A stretch of 64,000 bases of DNA from Sesamia nonagrioides (lineage: Eukaryota; Arthropoda; Insecta; Lepidoptera; Noctuidae), in assembly GCA_017933935.1 (NCBI GenBank), contig JADWQK010000072.1:186001-250000 (forward strand). The letters are read 5' to 3'. Positions 56,373 through 64,000 of this stretch are shown here, in pieces. The notes under the pieces were generated by a model. The model ran no database searches, was not told the origin of the DNA, and saw only the letters and a program-made list of their open reading frames with translations. The position numbers and the translations under genes are program-made. Position 1 is the stretch's first letter; every line of letters starts with the position of its first letter.

Positions 56373-56680
56373 GCCATGATTCCCTTGTTCAGAAACTAAA
56401 ATTAAGTGCATTTTTTTTCCTATTTCATTATGAAAGGAACAAAAAACTTATTAGTTTAGTCCTGTCAAATTAGTCAGTACCTACCTACCTGACAGAAATT
56501 AATGTATAGCCAGTAGTAGCCATATATTTAATCGCGTTTAAATTAGTCTATGGAGTACCGGAATTCAACAGGACTAAACTAACATTTTATCTTCTGTCCT
56601 TTTCTTAACGAAATGGAAGGAAAAAGATGCACTGGACTTAAATTTAATTTAGTTTGTGAACAAGTTAATCGGCGCTAATA
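56373..56680. mobile_element. Foldback MITE (FB-B), complete
   Basis: Arms of ~110 bp are inverted: left ATTCCCTTGTTCAGAAACTA ... TAGTTTAGTCCTGTCAAATT, right AACAGGACTAAACTAACATT ... TAGTTTGTGAACAAGTTAAT. The centre has GCGTTTAAATTAGTCTATGG. Relatives are at 55352, 33143, 6503 and 34975. Noncoding; transposase type unknown. Confidence 0.8.
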
Positions 56681-58080
56681 TTATGATTCCTATGATATTT
56701 CTTACACCTACGTTATTGCGTCCTTTTCTTTTGTCTTTTACATGGAAATTACTTAATTTCGCTACTTAAATAATATTCTAAAACTGCAGAGTAATTGGTA
56801 ACACACTATCAGTAGCAATGGGTTTCATTTTGACAGTTCAACAGCATTCAATGCGTCGTATTTACATTGCGAGCAGATACATTTTTCAAACACATGGAGC
56901 AATGAATTAACAATATGCTTCAAAATTATTCCAATTGCGTAATCAAATATTAGGTAACCCTGAAACGTCAAAAAATGTCATGTAAATTGTAAGTATTGCA
57001 TTCGGGAGCGCTCTCGTCTAAACGCTTGAAAAATACCTACTTTAAAACAAATTCACTGGTTGTACCTACATTCTTTATACCTAGATACCGATATTACCAA
57101 TACATATTGACATTGATGAATACTATACACACAATGACATTAATATTTACTTTATAAAGAATTGGATTACTTTAATTGTTGTGAATGTGAAGATTATTTG
57201 GGTCATTGCTTTTTTTCTCAGTTAGTTTTAATCATGAACTGTCAGGCTGAATAATTTATGCAGCCCACCCAAATTCTTTGGTATCTATTGTTCGTGGAGG
57301 TCTGAGTTGTGCTACACGATACCTACTGACGAATGCGTGCACTGACTATTGAGGTCCACTCATTCTGTTTAGTTCTTTCCACAAAAGACCTTTACAGATG
57401 AGAGCTTTACACCTAGATGGATTCTTACTGTCATTAGGGGTCTTATGATGAAGACGAAAGACAGTTCCAGGAACTCCTCAACGGTTTATAGTAGCTACCT
57501 TGTATTTGGAATTAACTCATTTATATTCATAAGAACTTTGCACCCATATTGGTTATAATGAAGGTTCACAGTAGATCTGATAATAAAAGCCATAGACAGT
57601 CGAGGGAATTCCTTGTATCAATTTACAGCACTCGTCATACTGTTGCGACAAGCAAAAAATATCAAGAGACTGAATTTAATTTGCGTAACCGTGTCATCTC
57701 TAGCAATGGTCGTACATTCAGTCAGGTCCCAGAGGAATTTTATAAAAATCAGTTCAGTAATTTAGTATTTAAACTAAAATTACGGATAAAAATTTAAGTA
57801 AACAAAATTGCACGGTTGCTTGCTAGCCTATTCCCAACTATCGGCGGCAGCGTTGATTCTGATCGCATGCAGCTGAACAGTACTTTTCACAACTAAAAAT
57901 TGTAAAATAAAAACTTTTTACAAAAAAAAAAAATACAACCGACTTCCAAAAACCACTACAAAGTGAAAAATAACTAATTTCGGAAGTCGGTGGCAAAAAC
58001 GAATACTTACACCTCATGGTTCATGGTCATGGTGTCTTTGAGTTTTGTATATTCGTTTATATTGTAATGCATTATTAAAT
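56681..58080. other. No gene identified; repeat shared with 60945
   Basis: 56799-56880 (AGTAGCAATGGGTTTCATTT, TGACAGTTCAACAGCATTCA) resembles 60940-61010. Near 57930-57995, ACCGACTTCC and GGAAGTCGGT form an inverted pair, a common lepidopteran motif. An 82-codon frame at 57549-57797 has no recognised domain. Confidence 0.45.
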
Positions 58081-58320
58081 TGTGATGCAATATTAAACCC
58101 AAGACCAACACGACCAACGATGCTGCGCCAGAGGGAGATTGCTCTGGAGACTCTACACGACCAAACACCTGACACAACAACATTTGGCGCAACACAACTG
58201 CTCAGACCCGTCCTCCGTACGGCTTCACCAGACATCATGCCGGAACACGACGAATCGCTTGACGGCAAGACTTTGTCTGGTGGGTGGTAACTTCTGCCGG
58301 CAGCCGATGTTATGGCGTAC
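58081..58320 (-). mobile_element. SINE-D body without its L2 tail
   Basis: Minus-strand copy from the 5' end (right) to AATATTAAACCC (left); the CTCGCTCAACTG stretch, hairpin and 3' tail are absent. Loss of the 3' end is unusual for a retroposed copy, so later deletion is likely. Confidence 0.8.
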
Positions 58321-58684
58321 CCCCGAGGACTATGGTTTATTTGTTTTTTTTTTTTTTTATTTAACATGTTTTACATTACGAGCATGGCAGTTGAGGGTTT
58401 GTCATGCTCACTCAAATGTCTTGCTGATGGTGGCGCGTGTTGTTGGGTCATTTGGTTCCCTTCAAAGTGGTTTAGCTAAGTAGGGCTATGGAGTATTCTG
58501 TGGTAAGGCTAATGCGCGCGTCATGTTCGTGAACGGGGGCCGTCAGTGGAGACTGGTCTTCTCTTAGCTGCCAGTGGGCTTAATTCATTTTCTATTTTCT
58601 AATTAATTTTTAAATTAATACGTTGTGCTCATATGATAGAAACAACAGAAATATGTAACGAAGAAATGTTATGATTTTAAAAGA
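58321..58684. other. No gene seen
   Basis: Begins with a T run. The stretch 58370-58580 is less AT-rich with no recognised coding motif. Confidence 0.4.
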
Positions 58685-58910
58685 GTGTCCATGGAGTTTC
58701 TTGCACGTTCTTCGCCGTAGAGATCTACGCTTTGGAACGTGCAGTTTAGCTTCACTTTTATTGGACTAACCGACATTGAGTATTCAAAAGCACCTTGTTA
58801 ATTAAAAGCATTGACTATTTAAAAGCAATTTTTTATTTGAAATTAACCAAGATGGTTAATTTGAAATAAACAATTCTGATTTTGATTTTTGATTTTTTTA
58901 CATAGGTTTT
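58685..58910 (+). mobile_element. LINE-type 3' tail, relative of 25238-25413
   Basis: GAGTGTCCATGGAGTTTCTT, GCACGTTCTTCGCCGTAGAG, CGCTTTGGAACGTGCAG, ending in TGAAATAAACAATTCTGATT and a GATTTTT tail. The copy at 25238-25413 is inverted. I recognise it as a common lepidopteran retroelement tail but cannot name it. Confidence 0.6.
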
Positions 58911-58924
58911 GGTTTCCCCACCCA

Positions 58925-59060
58925 AAGAATAAACGGGATCCTGTTATAAAACTCCATTGTCCGTCTGTCTGTCACCAGGCTGTATCACGTGAACCGTGAT
59001 AGCCAGAAAGTTGAAATTTTCACAGATAATGTATTTCTGATATAACAACAAATACTAAAA
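58925..59060 (+). repeat. Interspersed repeat, better copy
   Basis: CCGTCTGTCTGTCACCAGGC, TGTATCACGTGAACCGTGAT, AGAAAGTTGAAATTTTCACA, ATATAACAACAAATACTAAA. A diverged copy is at 11640-11790. Confidence 0.6.
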
Positions 59061-61124
59061 ACAGAATTAACGAATGTTGGAAGTACAGATAATATCTAGT
59101 GTGTACCTAACCTTACGTGCACAAGTCCAACTTCCATTTAGTCGGCATGTCCATGCGAAATAAGTAAATCACCGCAGTGCGCGAACTTTAGTAGGTATCT
59201 ACACGAACTTTGGCACCTATTGTTTACAGATTGGCGATAGAGTATTTTCTGCAACGATTCAATTTCCTCGTGCGCTCTTAGGCGTAAGAGAAGCCTTTCA
59301 TGTAACAATTATAGTGTCTTGATCTTTCCAAACAAGCAATTTTCTAAACACATTAACTGCTAGTCAAATAACTATAAATGCCAAGCCCATAATTTCTATT
59401 TAGACATTAACACTCGCCTCACCTAATGCAATATCTTTACAACTGTACAATTAGTAAGTTAATAAACAACGAGTTAACTCCACATCACACCATCGCTTAT
59501 TAAAGTTTAACAATGAAGAGAAACGTTAAGAATTTCGTTGATATACAAACATATGATACACGTACCGTATTAGCTACAACTTCCTCAATTAACAAGTATT
59601 CGAAGGAATACTAGAATATAATTACAACAGCAGTAAACGTGTTCTGTAAACAGCTAACACTCGTTCGATTTGACGCACCAAACGTTTATAACATCTTCTA
59701 AGAAACCTTTAGGTGGTCGCAAACATTAGCTTTGTTTGAGCGCCAATTTGGACTGGTTGAGCTTTCATACTTACCATCCTATCCACATCAATAAAACACG
59801 GTAAAGTCACCTTTATTTCTTCCTCAAAGAAGTTCCAATATCCGCAAACAAAAGCAGCGTAAATGCTCTTAAATTTTAATTGCAAAACACTGCGGACGCA
59901 CACGTCTTGTGTATTCGCAAATGTGTTAATTCAAAGCAATGCAGTATGCTTTTAATATGCACTTATATGGCGTGCACATTCCGCAGCACTTAGTTTGTCG
60001 ATAAAAGCACACTTTTGTTCGAGATACAAAGATACGTGAGTCACTGCAAGCTGTGGATCTAAAAAGTATTGCTATTATATGTAATAAGGCGCTATGTAAA
60101 AAAAAAACAAATTCAAATGCATGGTGTGGAATGGCGAAGGCGTGTTGATTTACTACATTTAGAATTTTACATTTCATCTAAGTTAATTCTATACATGAAA
60201 ATTATAACGTTTCTTCGAAGCGGTTAACTAATGATAAGCGTAGATGACCTTTTGAAAACACAAGTATTGCAGTTGAAGGTACCAAGGTAATATAGGAATT
60301 ATTATATATAAATTTGCTTGCATTTTTGGCAAATAAATCGCGAACACGGATAGAACAAGTTTAACAGGAGCAGACAAACCACTGCCCATTCCGCCGCGCT
60401 TGCGCCTGTAACTGCGAATCGATGTGGATTTTTTATTTTCAACTCTGTTCATAATAACGATAAAAGACCAGCGGGGTAATAGCGTAACACATTACCAGTA
60501 GCAAAATTAACTTCAGAACCGTGCGCCCAACCTGCTAGCGACTTGGAGGCACTTTTTAGTATTCGCTATAATTTGTGACGGCCTTGGTCTGGTCGATATT
60601 ACTTGTTGAAGCAATGGCTGTTTACACCTTGCGCCCACCAGTTTTCCTATGATTATTAAGTAATTACTTAGTTTCGGTTTCTTGTTTCTTGTTACGATAG
60701 CTAAACGCATTCGTCACTGATATAAAATTCAGGTTTCAATCCTGTAAGATCTAAAGTTGTCGAAATATGAGGAGGGCGCAAGGTTCATAATTATGAACGT
60801 TACGCCCACCGTGTATCTCGACAATGGCTGGACCAAAGAGATTGAAACTTTGACATTTCTGCAGTGACGGATATGTGACATTAGTGCCACGAGCATTTAC
60901 ACTTCGTTACTATCATTTAGAAAAGTTAGCTTAGAGAAAAGTAGCAAAGGGTCTCATTTTGACAGTTCAACAACATTCATTCATTCATATACGTTGTATA
61001 TTCATTTCATATACGCTGTTAAGCAGACGTATTTTTCGAACAAATCAGGCAGCATATGTGTAAGAGCTCCCTAGCTATCCCTCAAAATGATTTAGATTGA
61101 GGTTGACGGTGTATTACGCAATTA
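59061..61124. other. No gene identified; mostly unique
   Basis: 2 kb with little recognisable repeat. Notable: palindrome GTTCATAATTATGAAC near 60790 inside a GGGCG...CGCCC inverted pair, and 60940-61010 resembling 56799-56880. Minus-strand frames of 64-83 codons (59709-60710) have no recognised motifs. As the DNA 3' of Bub3 it may hold the next gene's flank. Confidence 0.4.
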
Positions 61125-61207
61125 GGCCGCGTCCCCGTCATGCACAACGCGGCGCCGTCACCGTACAATGTCACGATGCCGTCGCCGGGCATGATGGGGA
61201 CGCGGCC
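61125..61207. mobile_element. GC-rich 83-bp MITE with TTA target duplication
   Basis: GGCCGCGTCCCCGTCATGC at the left is inverted at the right (GCATGATGGGGACGCGGCC) with one mismatch. TTA flanks both sides (61122-61124, 61208-61210). The TWA-type 3-bp duplication fits PIF/Harbinger. Its GC content contrasts sharply with its surroundings. Confidence 0.8.
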
Positions 61208-62113
61208 TTAGGGTACCTGTAAGGCTGTAAGGTCATGAAACAAACTTTTATGAAACTTAATTATTCTTTATTAATCACTTACAACTAAAATTTATCCTAA
61301 TTGAACTGTAAGGTTCGGTCTCAAAAATCATGTCACCCGGCCGTCTGTCTGTTCATGGATTTAAATTCAGCACTTCATTGAACCAAATTGCTATCTACAT
61401 ATTAACTGTCAACATTCCTACATATTATTCAGGTTTCCTGGGCAAGGACTATTGGCTTAGGATAGGTTTAAAGCGTTCTACACGCGTAGTCATAATTGGT
61501 ACCTTTGAACCATACGGTAAGGTACTGTCATCATCATCATCTCAGCGTTAATCCCAGTCGCATCCGAAGATTTTTCAGCTTTGGAGTCTGGGGTCCGATT
61601 TACCAATCTAACTGCTGATTTTGGCTGAACTTAGGTACTATGTATTTATTTTAATTACAAGGTATATAATTATAATTGTAAATTGCACAAAGGGTGCGTC
61701 GGAAATTCTATAGAAAAGGGAGATAGAGAAGCTATATATATATTTTTTAGAAAAGGTTTTGAAATCGTCTTAGAAACAGCGCCGTGTACCGATTCGCGCA
61801 TAGAACACTATATTTTTAACAAACGCAAAATAACGAATATTAAGCTTATGATGCAAAACATTCTCCATTTAAGTATATTATTAAAAAGTCTTATGATAAT
61901 GAGAAATAATTACTGGGGCAATTGGATTCCAATGGATAGTAGGAAAACTCTGACATTAAGCAATCTTGATAAATCTCACTCCTCAACATGGAAATGAATC
62001 ATTCGATGAAATTGTCAGTCAAAGTTCAAGAGTCCAATTTCACCCGTATCTTAAAATACACACACTTTGAGAACAGCCGCTTAGTAACAGACTCGCCGGG
62101 CATAGTCCACTTC
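61208..62113. other. Bub3 3' flank, possible 3' UTR
   Basis: Downstream of the Bub3 stop on the minus strand. The first clear AATAAA on that strand reads at 61645-61650 (TTTATT on plus), which would give a 3' UTR of ~460 bases; this is a guess. A 104-codon plus-strand frame at 61683-61997 has no recognised motif and lies antisense to this possible UTR. Confidence 0.3.
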
Positions 62114-62403
62114 TCATTTTGGTTTTGTTTCTTGATCTGTCACATATCTTATGTAGATGGTATCTTCTGGTTTAGGGTCTTCTATTTGTGTTTCATCCAG
62201 TTGAGAGCAGGCAATAGCTAGGGCTGACCCGTCATGGGAGAAGCTGAGAGACGAAACTGCTGTGTTGTATCTATGAAATTGACATAGCCTCTTCTTGTTA
62301 AAACCGTCCCAAATGTTGACATAGCCGTCAGAGCCGCCTGTTGCAAAGGTGTTGTAGACAGAGTGGAAACTTATTGCATTCACTGGGTAGATTTTTTCGA
62401 GAC
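62114..62403 (-). CDS. Bub3: Bub3, last coding exon
   Basis: Encodes the C-terminal WD40 blades of Bub3, a seven-bladed propeller that recruits Bub1 and BubR1 to phosphorylated MELT motifs on kinetochore KNL1 in the spindle assembly checkpoint. Visible hallmarks are YPVNAISFHSVYNTFATGGS, DGYVNIWDGFNKKRLCQFH, the less conserved SSLSFSHDGSALAIACS, and the end VTDQETKPK then TGA (62114-62116). The human protein continues a few residues further (SPCT), so this one ends slightly shorter. The exon starts after a CAG acceptor preceded by a pyrimidine tract. Its first two bases complete the glycine codon split by the intron. It is the terminal exon because the frame reaches the natural C-terminus. 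Confidence 0.96.
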
Positions 62404-62878
62404 CTGGAATGAGAGTGCAAGAAGTGTATTTTTAGAGACAGCAACATAGAAAAAGGCTAGGTTAGTTAAAATATTTTTCAAATCTTCTAGATCATTTTTC
62501 CTCTTCTTCTCAGCCTATAGACGTCCACTGCTAGACAAAGGCCTCCCCTAAGGCTTTCATTCCATTGGGGGTATTGCCATAATCCCCATGCTGAGCAGGC
62601 GGGTTGGGGAACACAGTAATTTGTTATTCCACAGCAGCGCTGCTGCCCGCTTCCCTGGTGGGAGTTCCCTTAGTCGCCTTTTACTACACCCATGGAAGGA
62701 TATGGCTTGGTACTATTCTAAGCCCAGTAGTCCAAAATTATATCTGCCATACAAGCAAGTTGCAAACACCAGCCTATTATTCTACCACCAATATTTTGAA
62801 TAGCTTTATATGGATAACTGATGATATATGATAATGGGTATTTTACTAAAACCAAGTCAAATTAAGACAGTCTCTTAC
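62404..62878 (-). other. Bub3 intron, 475 bp
   Basis: The donor is GTAAGA (starting at 62878, minus strand) and the acceptor ...TTCCAG (ending at 62404). Joining the exons across it keeps the frame (phase 1). Nearly half of the intron is an RTE-type LINE tail inserted in the same orientation as the gene. Confidence 0.93.
62500..62726 (-). mobile_element. RTE-type LINE tail inside the Bub3 intron
   Basis: The plus strand shows CTCTTCTTCTCAGCCTATAG, GTCCACTGCTAGACAAAGGC, ATAATCCCCATGC, GCTGCCCGCTTCCCTGGTG, CTAAGCCC, the same architecture as 5768-5995. Two plus-strand frames of 71-75 codons here are chance. Confidence 0.8.
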
Positions 62879-63149
62879 CACCATCCTTAATCCGGTGACA
62901 TTTAAAGGCATATTTCTTTTTTTGAACCTCTGGATTGCTATCAAGATATTCCACGGCCACCCGGCCTTCAATTGAACTGAGGACGTACCCCTGCTTGTTA
63001 GGGAACACTCGGATACACCGTGTCTGGTACTTGAGGGAGGATTCACGTCTCTGGTTTACGTGTCCCATGTTTCTGACATCCCAGACAAAGATCTTGCGGC
63101 CTGATGTGCCAACTACAAACTTTTCACCAACTATACTCATTGTGTATAC
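62879..63149 (-). CDS. Bub3: Bub3, penultimate coding exon
   Basis: 271 bases encoding the middle WD40 repeats. In order: VYTMSIVGEKFVVGTSG, RKIFVWDVRNMGHVNQRRES, SLKYQTRCIRVFPNKQGYVL, SSIEGRVAVEYLDSNPEVQK, KKYAFKCHRIKDGG. The QRRESSLKYQTRCIR and KKKYAFKCHR stretches separate Bub3 from its paralogue Rae1. The exon begins in phase 0 after a TTTTAG acceptor at 63151-63150, so the internal ATG at 63140 is not the start codon. Upstream exons (about the first 150 residues by comparison with the 328-residue human protein) are not in the window. Together the two exons give 186 residues without a stop or frameshift, so the gene looks intact. Confidence 0.96.
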
Positions 63150-64000
63150 CTAAAAGATTAAAACATGATTTAATAGTCGATTTTGGACGGAAACTAGTAC
63201 TTATTCATAATTTTCATAGGTTTGAAATCAAGTTATTGCTGATTTTAAAATTCAATTAAATATTGTCAATGATTGAAAGTGAAGGAAGTGTTATGATTGT
63301 TTGAATATGTTGTCAAGGAACTTTTGTACTTATGCTATTAATACATATATTTATTTTTATTATTTATTATATAAATTTCTGCTATCGTATTACAGTCTGA
63401 ACATATTACAACTGCCCGGAATCATAACGGGTATTCTGTTGCGAGTCAAATTAAGAAATGCCACAATTAATATACATTATTTTTAGTTTATATGAAACCT
63501 GAATTTAGTTTATTCAGAATAAGCAACTGAATCGATTCCAATAATTTTTACACCATGTTATATTTTTTGCAAAATACATTTAGAAATTGTTGCAGTGTTA
63601 CCAAGCGCACACAGCTGACGGTAGATCATCGTACTAGGATTACAGTGACACAGGGGCCCGCCGCGCATCACCATTTCAGGCGCGGGCGGGCGAACGGTGC
63701 GTTGACCATATTTTTCTTGGGACAACCAAATAAGATAAAAAGTTTTTTAACTTTGTGGTTTTTCATGACATCTTTTTGAAGTTTTGTAAATAGATTCTTT
63801 ACTTAAAAATACTGGACACGTGTTTCGGGTTTCGCATAAAGAAAAAAATAACGTTGTATACAATATGTAAAGAAAACTCTGTCCGACCCATAACGATAAT
63901 AAAGGTTAGGTAAACACATGATCAAAAATAATATCAAATTTTACGTAATCATCATAGTAATAATACTAATGAATTTTAAAATATTCTTTTTTTCCCGTGA
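63150..64000. other. Bub3 upstream intron sequence, no exon seen
   Basis: Immediately 5' of the penultimate exon (minus strand) is an acceptor, so this is intron. I looked for the preceding WD40 blades (SVRLYD- or WDQTVKLW-like) on the minus strand to 64000 and saw none. 63640-63700 is GC-rich. Plus-strand frames of 61-74 codons have no recognised motif. Confidence 0.6.

Noticed and set aside
61683..61997. 104-codon plus-strand frame as a gene next to Bub3
   Set aside because: No recognisable domain, AT-rich codon content, and antisense to the likely Bub3 3' UTR. Kept only as a note.
1..64000. A novel multi-gene defence or biosynthetic system
   Set aside because: Apart from Bub3, all recognisable coding sequence belongs to decayed transposable elements, and I found no cluster of intact unknown genes.

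Overview
This is an AT-rich, intron-and-repeat type of animal genomic sequence, almost certainly from a moth or butterfly (Lepidoptera). I infer that from the repeats, whose types I recognise from lepidopteran genomes: tRNA-headed SINEs with GAT-repeat tails, short Helitron-like elements running from TC to CTAG between A and T, RTE-type LINE tails beginning with the antisense of a 'CCAGCAGTGGAC' motif, and Jockey/CR1-like LINE 3' ends. No bacterial or phage gene organisation, operon or CRISPR array is present.

Only one host gene is supported. At the right end, on the minus strand, lie the last two coding exons of the spindle-checkpoint WD40 protein Bub3 (62879-63149 and 62114-62403). They join in frame through canonical splice sites, and the intron between them holds an RTE tail. 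The 5' exons are beyond position 64000. Everything to the left is intergenic or unresolved intronic sequence.

Layout. 1-13600: scattered SINEs, Helitron-like elements, LINE 3' ends, a hAT-type MITE and a perfect 20-bp-arm hairpin. 13620-15830: a repeat-poor stretch with a dense cluster of ATCGAT sites and a paired CRE hairpin; this is the best candidate regulatory DNA. 17350-21460: LINE fragments, including the largest coding relic, a frameshifted RTE reverse transcriptase. 21860-25700: Helitron and SINE cluster around a repeat-poor CpG-richer block (22524-23843). 27000-34750: RTE and LINE tails, SINEs and nested foldback elements. 35395-36808: an exact 697-bp direct duplication separated by 20 bp of filler, whose second copy runs into a SINE carrying a Harbinger-type MITE. 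37300-45530: mariner fossil, several MITEs, Helitrons. 46250-47800: two full SINEs in opposite orientation. 49540-58320: many copies of a ~420-bp SINE-like element (called SINE-D here), some nested in foldback MITEs, plus a broken LINE with a perfect 48-bp palindrome at its breakpoint. 58685-62113: mostly unique DNA with a GC-rich 83-bp MITE.

How the parts relate. The nonautonomous retroelements share 3' tails with LINE fragments in the same window: SINE-A with the RTE tail, SINE-D with the Jockey/CR1-like LINE (called L2 here). That fits SINEs using those LINEs' enzymes. Nesting gives a relative age order: foldback MITEs are older than the Helitron, LINE and SINE-D insertions in them, and SINE-A is older than the Harbinger MITE. 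I did not find a coherent new multi-gene system. The most unusual observations are structural: the duplication, the palindromes and fold-backs, the ATCGAT cluster and the reconstructable insertion sites. Family labels A-D, L2, L3 and FB are local names used only in this annotation. All comparisons were made by eye.
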